Shown one piece after another: positions 25,090 through 36,316 of a stretch of DNA of 64,000 nt. A program made the position numbers and the translations under genes. The notes beneath the pieces are model-generated. The model did not search any database and was not told the origin of the DNA. It worked only from the letters and a program-made list of their open reading frames with translations. The DNA is from Fimbriimonas sp. (GTDB lineage: Bacteria; Armatimonadota; Fimbriimonadia; Fimbriimonadales; Fimbriimonadaceae): assembly GCA_029866005.1 (NCBI GenBank), contig JARXAE010000004.1:62001-126000 (forward strand). Direction: 5' to 3'. Positions within the stretch are counted from its first letter, which is position 1. Each line of letters begins with the position of its first letter.

Positions 25090-25359
25090 GTGGAAACTCC
25101 GCTGGCAATAATGATCACGCTAGTTTCGGTTGCCGCCCTGGGCATTCCGATCGTCGCACTCTTGACGAAGCATCAGAAAGAAATGGCACAGATGTTTGCG
25201 CAGCAGCACCATGTGCAATCTGCTAACAATCCTGAAACCGCGCAGATGCGCGAGGAAGTTCGCCTACTTCGGGAGCAGTTGAACCAACAGTCGATCATTT
25301 TGGACGATATTTGGTCTCACAGTAAGAATTTGCAAGAAAGAGTGAGCGAAAACGGTTAG
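25090..25359 (+). CDS. Small membrane protein with coiled coil, paralogue of the preceding gene
   Basis: The GTG at 25090 begins an 89-residue protein with one membrane helix at about residues 5-26 (AIMITLVSVAALGIPIVALL), then TKHQKEMAQMFAQQ and a coiled-coil region (about 48-85). It shares with its neighbour the order membrane helix, HQ-K-MA-basic box, coiled coil, so the pair probably arose by tandem duplication. The 3' end is 88 bases upstream of rpoB. Function is unknown; a membrane-bound PspB-like partner is one possibility. Confidence 0.65.
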   Translation: METPLAIMITLVSVAALGIPIVALLTKHQKEMAQMFAQQHHVQSANNPETAQMREEVRLLREQLNQQSIILDDIWSHSKNLQERVSENG

Positions 25360-25390
25360 ATTGCGATACAATTTTAAGGTTAGCGTTGAA

Positions 25391-25442
25391 CTCCGGAGGG
25401 TTCAGGGGATAGACTGTATGTTCCTCGGTTTTTGCCCCGGAG
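25391..25442 (+). promoter_or_regulatory. rpoB leader with hairpin over the ribosome binding site
   Basis: CTCCGG (25391-25396) can pair with CCGGAG (25437-25442). The 3' arm holds the GGAG Shine-Dalgarno of rpoB, whose ATG is at 25448. A TACAAT element at 25367-25372 could be a -10 box, but no good -35 is seen. Formation of the hairpin would hide the ribosome binding site. Confidence 0.45.
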
Positions 25443-25447
25443 TGTGA

Positions 25448-28400
25448 ATGAGAGTTATCCAAGCTGCTTCCAAACGAATTGACCGCCACATCGAAGTCCC
25501 CAACTTGATCGAGCTCCAGCTAAATTCCTACCGCTGGTTTGTCGAAGAAGGACTCTCAGAACTCTTCAAGACGTTCTCTCCAATCTACGACTTTACGCAG
25601 TCGAACTTCATCGAACTCGTTTCGTTCTCTCTCGGCGAGCCGAAGTACTCCATCCAAGATTGCCGCGATCGCGACATCACCTTCGAAGCTCCAATCAAAG
25701 CAATCGTTCGGTTTGGTGGAAAGGAACGCGAGGTTATTGAGTCCGAGGTTTATCTCGGCGACCTGCCTTTGATGACCGACCGTGGGACATTCATCATCAA
25801 TGGTCGAGAGCGAGTGATCGTTTCTCAGTTGTCCCGTTCACCAGGTCTTTACTTTGAAGAGGGTGTTGACTCTGCGATGCAGGTTATCATTTCGGCTCGC
25901 GTCATTCCTAATGAAGGACCTTGGCTCGAAGTCGAATCCGACGGCAACTTTGTTGTCCGAACCCAGATTTCTCAAACCAAAAAGCTTCCGATCACACAGC
26001 TTGTGAAGGCCCTCTACGGCTTCTATATGGTTGATGATCAGGGCAAGATGAAGACCGACGGTCGCGGTGCTCGAAAGCGCGCGCTGAAGGATTCAATCGG
26101 CAAGCGAACTGTGGAGAAGGCAGTTGATCCTTCGACCGGTGAAGTCATTCTTGACATCAACACCAACATCACGGCTGAGACGCTCAAGGCGCTTGACAAA
26201 GATCAGCTGGAGATCGAAGTCTTCTCCGCAACTCCGCTTGGCACCAACGAGGAGATCATGGCTGCAATGTCCAAGATCGTTACTCTCGAAAAGCCTTCGG
26301 AAGAAGATCTGGTCGGCAAGCGAGTTCTGGCAGACATTATTGATGCCGGCGAGCTCGTCATCGCAACTGGTGGGAAGATTGACTCCGCGGTTGCGAAGCG
26401 AATTGTTGCTATGGATTTGCCGACGCTTGACGTTCGACACGTTCCAGTGCTCGTTGACGCAACTCTTGAAGCTGACCCAACCAACAACTCGCGAGATGCG
26501 TTGCTTGATATCTACAAGCGAATGCGTCCAGGCGAGGCGGCCAACGAGGATGCGGCGAAGCAACTCGTTTACGGATTGTTCTTCGATGTTCGTCGCTACG
26601 ACCTCGGTCGTGTCGGTCGGCGATTCCTGAACCAGAAGCTTGGTCTCGACATTCCGCTGAACGTTCGAAACCTTACGGCAGAAGACCTTGCGAACATCAT
26701 GATCGCGATGACTCCGTACGTCAACCGCGAAAAGGATCGAGATGATATCGACGACCTTAAGAACAAGCGAGTCCGTTCGGTTGGAGAGCTGCTCCAGTCG
26801 CAGCTTCGACTTGGTTTCGTCCGAATGGAGAAGGTTGCCCGCGAGCGAATGACCTCGCAGGATCAAGAGAACCTATTGCCAGGAATTATTCTCTCGGTGA
26901 AGCCGATCTCGGCTTCGATCAAGAGCTTCTTCAGTTCGAACCAGCTTTCGACGTTCATGGATCAGACGAACCCGCTGTCGGAAATCACCAACAAGCGACG
27001 TTTGTCCTCGCTTGGACCTGGTGGACTTCAGCGATCCAGTGCAAAGCTGGAAGTTCGCGACGTTCACCGTTCGCACTACGGTCGGATCTGCCCAATCGAG
27101 ACCCCAGAAGGTCCGAACATTGGTCTGATCTCGCAGCTCACTTCGCACGCTCGTGTGGACGAGTTTGGCTTCATCATGACGCCTTACCGAAAGGTTACCG
27201 AAGGGCACATCACTGATCAGGTGGTCTACCTAACGGCTCAGCAAGAAGACGGAATTTTGGTCGCTCCTGCGGACATCAAGACCGACGAGAACGGACTGTT
27301 CCTTGACGAGCGGATTCAGGTTCGTTGCGCCGGTGGTGTTCTGCAAGGTGCTTCCTACCCGACCGTTCCTCGCGAAAAGATCGATTACATCGACGTCTCG
27401 CCCGCTCAGATCATCTCGGTTGCAACCGCGCTCATTCCGTTCCTTGAGAACGATGACGCGAACCGCGCTCTTATGGGTGCGAACATGCAGCGCCAAGCTG
27501 TTCCTTGCCTCCGTGCTGACAAGCCGCTGGTTGGAACCGGGTACGAGAGCGTTGCTGCTGTTGACTCCGGTGCCGCGGTTGTTGCTCACAATCCTGGAAA
27601 GGTTGAATATGTATCTGCAACCGAGATTCGCATCCGAAAGGATGATGGTCAGGTGGACAACTATAGCTTGATGCACATGGTGCAGTCGAACAAGTCGACT
27701 TGTTTTACCCAGCGCCCGGTCGTTGGACTTGGCCAGTATGTTCTCAAGGGCGATGCCCTTGCTGACGGACCTTGCGTTGATAACGGCGAACTTGCTCTTG
27801 GTAAGAACATCGTGGTCGCGTTCATGCCGTGGAACGGTTACAACTATGAGGACGCGATCCTCATCAGCGACCGAGTTGTTAAGGACGATGTCTACACCTC
27901 CATCCACATCGAGCGATACGAAACCGAAGCCGTTGACACCAAGCTTGGACCAGAGGAAATTACCCGCGACATTCCAAACGTCGGCGAAGATGCTCTGAAG
28001 GATCTCGACGAAAACGGAATTATCCGAATCGGAGCTGAGGTTCGACCTGAAGACATTCTCGTCGGAAAGGTTGCACCGAAGGGTCAGGTTGAGATGACCG
28101 CTGAAGAGCGACTTATCATCGCAATCTTCGGTAAGAAGGCCGAAGAAACTCGAGACGTTTCGCTTCGAGTTCCTCACGGTGAAAAGGGAACGGTTATTGA
28201 CGTTAAGGTCTTCAGCCGATACAAGTACCTTTCACCTTCGATCAACTACATCTATAAAGAGTCCAAGAAGCGCGATCGTCTGATCTGCGACCGAACGGAA
28301 GAGCCACTGCTCCAGATCCCAGGAGACGAGTTGCCAGCCGGTACCAACATGACCGTCCAGGTGTTCATCGCCCAGAAGCGAAAGCTGATGGTTGGTGACA

Positions 28401-29494
28401 AGATGGCAGGCCGACACGGTAACAAGGGAGTTGTGTCCCGAGTTATGTCGGCAGAGGACATGCCGTTCCTTGCCGACGGAACTCCGGTTGATGTTGTCCT
28501 CAACCCGCTCGGCGTTCCTTCGCGAATGAACATTGGTCAGATTCTTGAGACTCACCTCGGCTACGTTGGAAAGCACCTCGGAATCGAGTACAAGTGCCCA
28601 GCGTTCCAGGGAGCGACGGAGCACGAAGTTCTTGAGGAAATGGAGCGTCTTGCTGAGCACTTCCGACAGCGTGTGCTCGACAGCTACATCAAGTCTGAGT
28701 TGCAGCTGGACATCGACTTCGGTAAAGGTGACGGAATTGAGGCGATGATGGCAAAGGTTGAGGCAAAGTTCCGAACCCTGGGCGTCAATGGTCTTGAGCG
28801 AGTGTCCCGAATCCTCGCAGCACCTCCGGTTAAGCCAGTTGCTGAGCTGATGGAAGTTGATGCTGAGAACTTTGAGTTCGAAGATCTTGAACTCGAAAAG
28901 GACGAAAAGCCGCACAAGGTTAAGGATGATGTCTACACGAATCTAGTCACCAAGCTCAAGAACAACGTGTTTGAGCGAGCTGGTCTCGATCCGCACACCT
29001 GTAAGTCAACCGTCCGCGACGGTCTCACCGGAGATACGTTGCCGAACAAGATTACAGTCGGTGTCATCTACATCCTGAAACTTGAGCACTTGGTTGACGA
29101 AAAGATCCACGCTCGATCAATCGGGCCGTACTCGCTCGTTACTCAGCAGCCGTTGGGTGGTAAGGCGCAGTTCGGTGGACAGCGATTCGGAGAAATGGAA
29201 GTGTGGGCGCTTGAGGCTTATGGTGCGGCGTACACCCTCCAAGAGCTTCTCACGATCAAGTCAGACGACGTCGTTGGTCGAGTTCGCGCTTACGAAAGCA
29301 TCGTTAAGGGTGAAAGCATCGCTGAACCCGGCATTCCGGAGTCCTTTAAGATTCTGGTGAACGAGCTTCGGTCGCTTGGTCTAAAGGTAAGTGTAGAGGA
29401 TTCCAACAACAAGGAACTTCCGCTCAAGGATCTCGACGAACTCAGCGGTGGCGACGATATGCGCCTCGCCCGTTCAGTCGGATTCTTTAACTAA
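25448..29494 (+). CDS. rpoB: DNA-directed RNA polymerase subunit beta
   Basis: The 1348-residue subunit carries the beta motifs in order: the protrusion and lobe (EVYLGDLPLMTDRGTFIINGRERVIVSQLSRSPG), the rifampicin region FFSSNQLSTFMDQTNPLSEITNKRRLSSLGPGG, the clamp and Mg-adjacent region (NGYNYEDAILISDRVV), the GDKMAGRHGNKGVVS box, and the C-terminal PLGGKAQFGGQRFGEMEVWALEAYGAAYTLQELLT. A ribosome binding site GGAG lies 5 bases before the ATG. In most bacteria rplJ and rplL precede rpoB; here hisB and two small membrane proteins do. Confidence 0.98.
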   Translation: MRVIQAASKRIDRHIEVPNLIELQLNSYRWFVEEGLSELFKTFSPIYDFTQSNFIELVSFSLGEPKYSIQDCRDRDITFEAPIKAIVRFGGKEREVIESEVYLGDLPLMTDRGTFIINGRERVIVSQLSRSPGLYFEEGVDSAMQVIISARVIPNEGPWLEVESDGNFVVRTQISQTKKLPITQLVKALYGFYMVDDQGKMKTDGRGARKRALKDSIGKRTVEKAVDPSTGEVILDINTNITAETLKALDKDQLEIEVFSATPLGTNEEIMAAMSKIVTLEKPSEEDLVGKRVLADIIDAGELVIATGGKIDSAVAKRIVAMDLPTLDVRHVPVLVDATLEADPTNNSRDALLDIYKRMRPGEAANEDAAKQLVYGLFFDVRRYDLGRVGRRFLNQKLGLDIPLNVRNLTAEDLANIMIAMTPYVNREKDRDDIDDLKNKRVRSVGELLQSQLRLGFVRMEKVARERMTSQDQENLLPGIILSVKPISASIKSFFSSNQLSTFMDQTNPLSEITNKRRLSSLGPGGLQRSSAKLEVRDVHRSHYGRICPIETPEGPNIGLISQLTSHARVDEFGFIMTPYRKVTEGHITDQVVYLTAQQEDGILVAPADIKTDENGLFLDERIQVRCAGGVLQGASYPTVPREKIDYIDVSPAQIISVATALIPFLENDDANRALMGANMQRQAVPCLRADKPLVGTGYESVAAVDSGAAVVAHNPGKVEYVSATEIRIRKDDGQVDNYSLMHMVQSNKSTCFTQRPVVGLGQYVLKGDALADGPCVDNGELALGKNIVVAFMPWNGYNYEDAILISDRVVKDDVYTSIHIERYETEAVDTKLGPEEITRDIPNVGEDALKDLDENGIIRIGAEVRPEDILVGKVAPKGQVEMTAEERLIIAIFGKKAEETRDVSLRVPHGEKGTVIDVKVFSRYKYLSPSINYIYKESKKRDRLICDRTEEPLLQIPGDELPAGTNMTVQVFIAQKRKLMVGDKMAGRHGNKGVVSRVMSAEDMPFLADGTPVDVVLNPLGVPSRMNIGQILETHLGYVGKHLGIEYKCPAFQGATEHEVLEEMERLAEHFRQRVLDSYIKSELQLDIDFGKGDGIEAMMAKVEAKFRTLGVNGLERVSRILAAPPVKPVAELMEVDAENFEFEDLELEKDEKPHKVKDDVYTNLVTKLKNNVFERAGLDPHTCKSTVRDGLTGDTLPNKITVGVIYILKLEHLVDEKIHARSIGPYSLVTQQPLGGKAQFGGQRFGEMEVWALEAYGAAYTLQELLTIKSDDVVGRVRAYESIVKGESIAEPGIPESFKILVNELRSLGLKVSVEDSNNKELPLKDLDELSGGDDMRLARSVGFFN

Positions 29495-29574
29495 TTCATA
29501 TTCCGCTCCGGTTGCAAACGGAGCGGAACGATCACTCGCAGCTTTATTAATACAAGGAACACGAAAAGGAAATC

Positions 29575-32500
29575 ATGGCAGCCGTTAGTCTGTTCGACAA
29601 AATCAAAATTGGAATCGCAAGTCCGGAAGACATCCTCTCATGGACGCATGGAGAAGTCAAGAAGCCGGAGACCATCAACTACCGGACCTTTAAGCCAGAG
29701 CGCGATGGGCTGTTCTGTGAGAAGATCTTTGGTCCAGTCAAGGACTGGGAGTGCTCCTGTGGTCGCTATAAGAAGATCAAGTACAAAGGCATCGTGTGCG
29801 AACGCTGTGGCGTTGAAGTCACGCGAAGCAAGGTCCGCCGTGAGCGAATGGGTCACGTGGAGCTTGCCGCTCCGATCTGCCACATTTGGTATCTCAAGGG
29901 CGTTCCATCTCCTCTCTCGTTGATCCTCGATATCTCTCCGAGGTTGCTTGAGAAGGTTATCTACTTCGCCAGCTTTATCATCATCGACATCGAGTCCGAA
30001 CAGATTCAGGAGCTTCTTCCTGAGGTGCGAAAGGCCGTTGAAATCGAAAAGATGCATATGCAGCTCGGTATGCGCGAACTCGAGGAAGAATCTCTGAGCC
30101 GCCTGGCAGAGGACATGAAGAACAATGGAGACGAGTACGACGAAGTTTATGTTCGTGAGCGCTCCAAGGCTGTTAACGACCGAATCAAGGCTGAATACCG
30201 CGACTGCGATGACCGGATCAAGGATCTCGACATTGCTGTCGAAATCCTCGGCAAGCTCGAGCGAAATCAGCTGATTGACGAAGATAAGTATCGTGCAGTT
30301 TCGAAGCTCCTCGACGGAGTTGGAATGCGCATGGAGCGAGACCTTCGCCCGCTCGTTCGAGCCAACATTGGCGCGGATGCAGTCAAGGAGCTTCTGCACA
30401 AGGTTGACCTCGAATCGCTCGCTCGAAAGCTGCGACAGGAGATCGTCATGACCACGTCTCAGCGACGTGCTCGTGCAATCAAACGACTTGAAGTTGTCGA
30501 AGCCCTCATCGGTTCCAAGAGCCGACCCGAGTGGATGATCCAGGATGTTGTCCCGGTCATTTCCCCGGAGCTTCGCCCGATGGTTCAGCTCGATGGTGGT
30601 CGATTTGCAACCTCCGACCTTAACGACCTATACCGACGAATCATCAACCGAAACAACCGGTTGAAAAAGATTATCGAGATTCACGCACCGGAATCGATTA
30701 TCAACCACGAAAAGCGACTTCTGCAGGAAGCCGTCGATGCGTTGATCGATAACGGCCGCCGAGCTCGGCCGGTCGTTGGTTCCAACGCCCGCCCGCTCAA
30801 GTCTCTTAGCGACATGCTCAAGGGTAAGGAAGGACGATTCCGAAAGAACCTTCTCGGTAAGCGCGTTGACTACTCCGGTCGATCCGTTATCGTTGTCGGT
30901 CCACACCTTAAGCTGCACCAATGCGGACTTCCTAAGGAAATGGCGCTTGAGTTGTTCAAGCCGTTCGTAATGAAGACTCTGGTCGAGAAGCGAATTACGC
31001 AGAACATCAAGACTGCGAAGCGCATGATCGATCGAATGCACCCAGCGGTTTGGGATGGTCTTGAAGAGGTTATTAAGGAGCACCCAGTTCTTCTGAACCG
31101 CGCTCCGACGCTTCACCGACTCGGTATTCAGGCGTTCGAGCCAATCCTCGTTGACGGAAAGGCGATCCAGCTTCACCCGCTGGTTTGTAACATGTACAAC
31201 GCGGACTTTGACGGTGACCAGATGGCTGTTCACGTCCCGCTCTCCTCTGAGGCGCAGGCCGAGGCTCGAGTGCTTATGCTCTCGACGCAGAACCTGTTCA
31301 CCCCTTCTGACGGACGTGCAACTTGTGCGCCTGTTCAGGACATCGTTCTGGGCAACTACGCTCTGACATTCATGTCCATCGAGGGCAAAGCGAAGCTCGA
31401 GAAGCAGATTGCAGATCACAAGTCGAAGCCAGAGAAGCATCCGGCTCCGTACATTTATGCTAATCCGAACGAAGTTACGTTCAACCTGGAGTCACCTTCG
31501 GTTGAGAAGAGGCTTCAGCTCAACGAGCCGATCTTGGTGCAGCTGAACCGACCAGTCTTCCGACCTGACGACGAAGTCGCGTTCCGCGATGGAGTTACCG
31601 GTCAGGAGTACCAGAACGTCACCTCGCTCGACGAAGATGGAAAGGAGATTACAGAAATGGAAGCTCTGGACATGGAGTACGAGAATGTCATCCGAATGAT
31701 GACGGCAGGTCAGGTGATCTTCCACTCTGCACTTCCTTGGCCGCTTCGATTCTCCGAACCTCTCCTGAACGTTGAGTTGTCGAAGAAGGCACTCGCGGAC
31801 ATCATTCTTGTCATCCACAAGCGCGCCGGTGTTGGTGCAACCATCAAGTTCCTTGACGACATGAAGGATATGGGCTTCAAATGGGCGACCAAGTATGGTC
31901 TTACCGTTGCCATTACCGATATGGATCCTCCTGCTCGCCGAGATGAAATCATCAAGGATGCAGACGATCGCTCGAACAAGGTTCTGGCCCAGTTCCGAAG
32001 AGGAATGCTCGCGTTTAACGAGATGCAGGGCACGTTGGTTAAGCTGTGGCAGGAAACCTATGACGTCATCGGTAAAGAGATCGTCCAAGGTCTGACCCAG
32101 TTCAACCCGCTCAGCATCGTCACCGTTTCTGGTGCTCGTGGTTCGATCAAGCAGCTTGCGCAGCTCTCCGGAATGCGTGGTCTGATGTTGAACCAGTTCA
32201 ACGAAACGATTTACGAGCTTCCGGTTAAGAACTCGTTCCACCGAGGACTGTCGATGCTCGAGTACTTCGTCACCACCCACGGTGCACGAAAGGGACTTGC
32301 TGACACTGCACTCCGAACTGCTGACGCTGGTTACCTCACGCGACGCCTTTGCGACGTCGCTCAGGACGTCATCATCAAATCACTTGATTGCGGAACTGCC
32401 GAAGGCATGACTGCACACCGAATCGTCTCGATGGGTGAGCAGATTGAGTCAATCGGCGATCGAATGGTCGCTCGTCTTGCTCTTTCGGTGATTAACGACC

Positions 32501-34299
32501 CAGAAACTGGTGAATCCCTGACTCAGTATCAGGCACCTATCTCGGTCGAAACAAGTAAGAGGCTGAACGCCATCGAGAAGAAGTTCTACGCAGCTGTCGA
32601 GGCCGCGAAGGATGAAAAGGCTCGAGACAAGATCGTTAAGAAGTACGTCGAAGCTGGCTTCGAAATGACCGACCACGGTCTGCTCGCCGCCAAGGTTCGA
32701 TCGCCTTTGTATTGCGATCTCATCCAGGGTGTTTGCTCCAAGTGTTACGGCATCGACCTCTCGACCAACAAGTTGGTTGAAGTTGGTGTCTCAGTCGGAA
32801 TCATCGCTGCTCAGTCGATTGGTGAGCCTGGTACCCAGCTTACGATGCGTACGTTCCACACGGGTGGTGTTGCGGGATCGGCAACCATTGCAAGAACGAA
32901 CCAGTACAAGACTGGTAAGTTCATCCGCCAGTTCATGGAGGACTTTGCGATGGCGACCGACAACGACATGAAGGTCTTTGACCCAACGAAGCTACTTGCG
33001 ACGCAAGAAGGCATCGTCAAGTCGTTGTTCCAGAACCCAGAAGTCGCTCCTTTGACAATCAACAATGACATTTCAATCGAAGAGATTGAAGATCCGAAGG
33101 CGAAGCGAAAGGCCGAGCGACTCAGCAAAGCAGCTGCCAAGGCTGCCGATAAGAGCGATAGCGATAGCCGAAAGCTTTGGGAGAAGTCACGAAAGACGTT
33201 CTTCTACTCTTGGACGGGTGAATCGTCCGGTATCGTCCGCGTTGAGGAAATTTTCGAAGCGCGACGACAGCCTCGAGGTAAAGCGATCATCTGCCCGGTT
33301 TCGGGTGTGGTCGAAGATATCCGTGAGTCCTCGTTCGGTCGATTTGTGGTCATCAAAGCAACGGTTCCGGTGACGGGTCCGCTGAAGGATGCCTACGTTG
33401 GAGACGTTCAAAACTGGCCAACAGACAGCAATGGTAGCTACGCTGGCGGTCTCCATAAAGCTATTGGACAGAAGCTCACCACTGCGATTCTTGCGATTCT
33501 GCGAAAGGCTGAAGTAACCGAAGTGAACGTGATCTACGCGATCCTTGTTCCACCGCTCGGTAAGCTTCCGGTTGAAAAGGGAACCCGAATCATTAAGGGC
33601 GACCCGCTTACCGAAGGTCCTCGCGATCCACACGAGGTTCTGGAACTTGCCGGCGCCGCTGCTGTTCACGAGTACTTCGTTGAGAACTTGCAGAGCGTTT
33701 ACAAGAGCCAAGGTGTTGACGTCAACGACAAGCACGTTGAAGTCATCATCCGCCAGATGATGAGAAAGCGACAGGTTAAGGAGCCAGGCGATACGCCTTA
33801 CCTCCCAGGCCAGATCGTTGACCGATTCGCGTTTGCCAAGGCAAACGATACGGTCAAGGAAGCCGCTCGATCCGGAAAGAAGATCAAGTACGTTGATCCA
33901 ATCTCGGGCGAGAATATTGAGCGAGATCCTAAGGAAGCAACAGCAACCTGGATTCTGCTCGGTATCACCGAAGCTTCGTTGGCTACAGACTCGTTCCTCT
34001 CTGCTGCCTCGTTCCAAAAGACGACCCGGGTTCTTACCGAAGCCGCCGTCCGAGGAAAGAAGGACTACCTGGTTGGTCTGAAAGAGAACGTCATTCTTGG
34101 TCGCCTCATTCCTTCGGGAACGGGCGTCAAAGAGTATCGAGAGATCGATGTCAACGTCCAGCGCGGATCATGGGCGGAGCAATCGCTACAAGCCCTCGTC
34201 GAATCCGACGACATGGAGTTCGACGACGAGTTCGAGAGCCTTAACTTCCCATCGCTTTCCGATATGGCAAGCGAGGAAATTAGTCTCGAAGAGATTTAA
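29575..34299 (+). CDS. rpoC: DNA-directed RNA polymerase subunit beta'
   Basis: The 1574-residue subunit begins 80 bases after rpoB with a strong AAAGGA site. The N-terminal zinc ribbon uses Cys60, Cys62, Cys75 and Cys78. The active-site NADFDGD holds Asp544, Asp546 and Asp548 that bind catalytic Mg. The bridge helix and trigger loop follow ([35 protein letters not shown]). A second zinc site is formed by residues in CGTAEG and [14 protein letters not shown]. It is somewhat longer than E. coli RpoC, with an extra segment of sandwich-barrel type near residues 1210-1310. The operon ends in the terminator at 34318-34356. Confidence 0.98.
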   Translation: MAAVSLFDKIKIGIASPEDILSWTHGEVKKPETINYRTFKPERDGLFCEKIFGPVKDWECSCGRYKKIKYKGIVCERCGVEVTRSKVRRERMGHVELAAPICHIWYLKGVPSPLSLILDISPRLLEKVIYFASFIIIDIESEQIQELLPEVRKAVEIEKMHMQLGMRELEEESLSRLAEDMKNNGDEYDEVYVRERSKAVNDRIKAEYRDCDDRIKDLDIAVEILGKLERNQLIDEDKYRAVSKLLDGVGMRMERDLRPLVRANIGADAVKELLHKVDLESLARKLRQEIVMTTSQRRARAIKRLEVVEALIGSKSRPEWMIQDVVPVISPELRPMVQLDGGRFATSDLNDLYRRIINRNNRLKKIIEIHAPESIINHEKRLLQEAVDALIDNGRRARPVVGSNARPLKSLSDMLKGKEGRFRKNLLGKRVDYSGRSVIVVGPHLKLHQCGLPKEMALELFKPFVMKTLVEKRITQNIKTAKRMIDRMHPAVWDGLEEVIKEHPVLLNRAPTLHRLGIQAFEPILVDGKAIQLHPLVCNMYNADFDGDQMAVHVPLSSEAQAEARVLMLSTQNLFTPSDGRATCAPVQDIVLGNYALTFMSIEGKAKLEKQIADHKSKPEKHPAPYIYANPNEVTFNLESPSVEKRLQLNEPILVQLNRPVFRPDDEVAFRDGVTGQEYQNVTSLDEDGKEITEMEALDMEYENVIRMMTAGQVIFHSALPWPLRFSEPLLNVELSKKALADIILVIHKRAGVGATIKFLDDMKDMGFKWATKYGLTVAITDMDPPARRDEIIKDADDRSNKVLAQFRRGMLAFNEMQGTLVKLWQETYDVIGKEIVQGLTQFNPLSIVTVSGARGSIKQLAQLSGMRGLMLNQFNETIYELPVKNSFHRGLSMLEYFVTTHGARKGLADTALRTADAGYLTRRLCDVAQDVIIKSLDCGTAEGMTAHRIVSMGEQIESIGDRMVARLALSVINDPETGESLTQYQAPISVETSKRLNAIEKKFYAAVEAAKDEKARDKIVKKYVEAGFEMTDHGLLAAKVRSPLYCDLIQGVCSKCYGIDLSTNKLVEVGVSVGIIAAQSIGEPGTQLTMRTFHTGGVAGSATIARTNQYKTGKFIRQFMEDFAMATDNDMKVFDPTKLLATQEGIVKSLFQNPEVAPLTINNDISIEEIEDPKAKRKAERLSKAAAKAADKSDSDSRKLWEKSRKTFFYSWTGESSGIVRVEEIFEARRQPRGKAIICPVSGVVEDIRESSFGRFVVIKATVPVTGPLKDAYVGDVQNWPTDSNGSYAGGLHKAIGQKLTTAILAILRKAEVTEVNVIYAILVPPLGKLPVEKGTRIIKGDPLTEGPRDPHEVLELAGAAAVHEYFVENLQSVYKSQGVDVNDKHVEVIIRQMMRKRQVKEPGDTPYLPGQIVDRFAFAKANDTVKEAARSGKKIKYVDPISGENIERDPKEATATWILLGITEASLATDSFLSAASFQKTTRVLTEAAVRGKKDYLVGLKENVILGRLIPSGTGVKEYREIDVNVQRGSWAEQSLQALVESDDMEFDDEFESLNFPSLSDMASEEISLEEI

Positions 34300-34317
34300 C
34301 CGATCTCCCAAAGAAGC

Positions 34318-34356
34318 AAAACACCCCGTTGAAGTTCAACGGGGTGTTTTCATTTT
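34318..34356 (+). terminator. Intrinsic terminator after rpoC
   Basis: ACACCCCGTTGAA (34321-34333) and TTCAACGGGGTGT (34335-34347) form a long stem followed by TTTTCATTTT. It starts 22 bases after the rpoC stop and ends the rpoBC transcript. Confidence 0.92.
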
Positions 34357-34405
34357 AACAACTTCAAACAATTTCCAAATGTTCGCATGATATTGTTTAG
34401 TTGAG

Positions 34406-35884
34406 ATGATGACAATGTTCTCCACAGTCGCGTTCCTCTTGGTGGGTTCGAACAACCTGATTCGAAATCCCGATTTTGAGCTGGTTGACGCAAAGTCAAA
34501 GGGGCCTGAGGGCTTCGTTTTAGCCGGGTCGGCAACGCGCGATTATGTGGGTTACACCGATGAGAACGCCAGCTACGGCGTCCACCTCACAGCGGCAAAA
34601 GGAAACGCAGGCTCGGTTAGCCAGCTTGTTACTGGAATTGACCAGAAGCAAGGGAAGTGGATCAAGCTCACCTTTCGAGGTCGGCCAGAGGATGGATTCT
34701 TGGTTGAGGATGACAAGCTGTTTATCAAAATGGAGTTCTTCAGCAAGGCGGGGAAAACCCCGATGGACTCGGCCGAGCGTCTGATTTATCGCGAGGTGCT
34801 CAGAGACCGCGCTGATTTTGCGATCAACGGAAACAATTTATCAAACGGGGCGAGTGTTTGGCGCACTTATGAATTCGAAGAGCTGTTGCCCTTCGCGGAA
34901 GTTGACTCAGTTAAAGTCACTGTTGGGTTTGCCAAAGGAGCCGCAAAAGCTGAGAAGTTCACATCGTTCTTTGTCGATGACTTCGAACTGATCCAGAACG
35001 ACTCGTCGACGGATGGCCGAGTTGAGCCTAGCTCGGAGCCGAGTGAACCCGCAGTCAAGGGTCGGGAAGTCAAGCTCGGCGGATACTGGAGCTACCTTGC
35101 GACACCGAATGAGAAGGTTGCATTCCCCCTGGTCGTCAAACAGGCAAATTCGAAGCAGTTACTGTACCGAGGATCATCCATATTCGCGGGAACGATGAGC
35201 TCGGTCATGAAGGAGGGATTCATGAGTTACGAGGGTCAGATTGCAACCAAGTCAACACCGCTACCGGACAATCTTGTGATCACCTTCACCGGAAACGGCA
35301 CGATTCAGGTGGACTCAAAGAACATTCCCAACCACCCGACGGCACGGTTCCCGGATAACTACGGAACGCAAGGCTACAATCCTGGCTACATCGGCGAACA
35401 GAGGATGCGGATGGTGTTTCCGGTTGAACCCAAGAAGAGCGATTCGGCGATTGCGATGACACAGGGGAACGCCAATCGGGCTTTGAACATGGGACCGACG
35501 GGTTTTGCGGTCAACGGCGTTGTTTTCTACAATCCGTTTGATGCGGGCAGGAGTGATGCTTCCAGGATTATGGATCGATGCTGTGGGCACCCGAGTCCTG
35601 ACTATATGTATCACTATCACAAGTATCCGATTTGTGTGAACACTCCGTTTGCGGATAAGGGGCAAGGGCACTCGCCCGTGATTGGGTTTGGAAAGGACGG
35701 CTTCCCGGTTTATGGACCTTACGAGACTAACGGAGTGATGGCAAAGGATGTGACCAGCAACAAGCTCAACGACTTTAACGCACATTTTGATGAGCAGCGA
35801 GGATGGCACTACCACGCCACGCCAGGAAAGTTTCCTTACATGATTGGCGGGTACATGGGCACGGTCTCGAACCGCCGCCGCTAA
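34406..35884 (+). CDS. YHYH domain-containing secreted protein
   Basis: The 492-residue protein has a short hydrophobic start that may be a signal peptide (MMTMFSTVAFLLVGSN). The N-terminal about 200 residues form a carbohydrate-binding-like beta domain (NLIRNPDFELVDAKSKG, a FVDDFEL end). The C-terminal half is the YHYH domain with Y402-H403-Y404-H405 in MYHYHKYP, plus RCCGHPSPD, GFGKDGFPVYG and RGWHYHATPGKFPYMIGGYMG. YHYH proteins are secreted and of uncertain role. It is a single-gene unit downstream of rpoC and convergent with hspR. Confidence 0.88.
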   Translation: MMTMFSTVAFLLVGSNNLIRNPDFELVDAKSKGPEGFVLAGSATRDYVGYTDENASYGVHLTAAKGNAGSVSQLVTGIDQKQGKWIKLTFRGRPEDGFLVEDDKLFIKMEFFSKAGKTPMDSAERLIYREVLRDRADFAINGNNLSNGASVWRTYEFEELLPFAEVDSVKVTVGFAKGAAKAEKFTSFFVDDFELIQNDSSTDGRVEPSSEPSEPAVKGREVKLGGYWSYLATPNEKVAFPLVVKQANSKQLLYRGSSIFAGTMSSVMKEGFMSYEGQIATKSTPLPDNLVITFTGNGTIQVDSKNIPNHPTARFPDNYGTQGYNPGYIGEQRMRMVFPVEPKKSDSAIAMTQGNANRALNMGPTGFAVNGVVFYNPFDAGRSDASRIMDRCCGHPSPDYMYHYHKYPICVNTPFADKGQGHSPVIGFGKDGFPVYGPYETNGVMAKDVTSNKLNDFNAHFDEQRGWHYHATPGKFPYMIGGYMGTVSNRRR

Positions 35885-35911
35885 CACGGCGTCAGCGATC
35901 TCGTTTGGTTC

Positions 35912-36316
35912 TTACAATTCGCTACGTTTACGAATGACGACATTCGGAACCGGTAGGAGGGATTCGTCTTTTCGGATCGGCATGTTCGAGTTCGTAAACA
36001 TTGCGGTGATGCGCCGTTCGGCTTCGGCGGCATATTCATTCATTTGCTGTTCCATATCGGTTCGCATCTCTTCCATATCGTCCAGCAGCCTCAGAATGAT
36101 TTCAACTCCGGCGAGATTTACGCCAAGTTCCTGAGTCAGGCGCTGTATGCGTCGTACCCGCATGATATCGGATTCAGAGTACAAGCGGTTCTTCGCTCCG
36201 GCTCTTGACGGTATGATGAGCCCCAACCGTTCGTATTGGCGGAGTGTTTGAGGATGGACGCTGCAAAGCTGGGCTGCGACGCCGATCATGTACACAGGCT
36301 GATTCTCGTGCCTCAT
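35912..36316 (-). CDS. hspR: Heat-shock repressor of the MerR family (HspR)
   Basis: The 134-residue protein has a MerR-type DNA-binding domain, [70 protein letters not shown], that follows HspR ([25 protein letters not shown]). HspR represses chaperone operons by binding HAIR sites with DnaK as corepressor. The gene overlaps the end of the J-protein gene by 4 bases and is its second member. A HAIR-like site lies in front of that operon, so it probably represses itself. No dnaK is nearby. Confidence 0.9.
   Translation of the reverse strand: MRHENQPVYMIGVAAQLCSVHPQTLRQYERLGLIIPSRAGAKNRLYSESDIMRVRRIQRLTQELGVNLAGVEIILRLLDDMEEMRTDMEQQMNEYAAEAERRITAMFTNSNMPIRKDESLLPVPNVVIRKRSEL

Noticed and set aside
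26093-26866. Long minus-strand open frames opposite rpoB and rpoC
   Set aside because: They are antisense shadows of highly biased coding DNA and have no family similarity.
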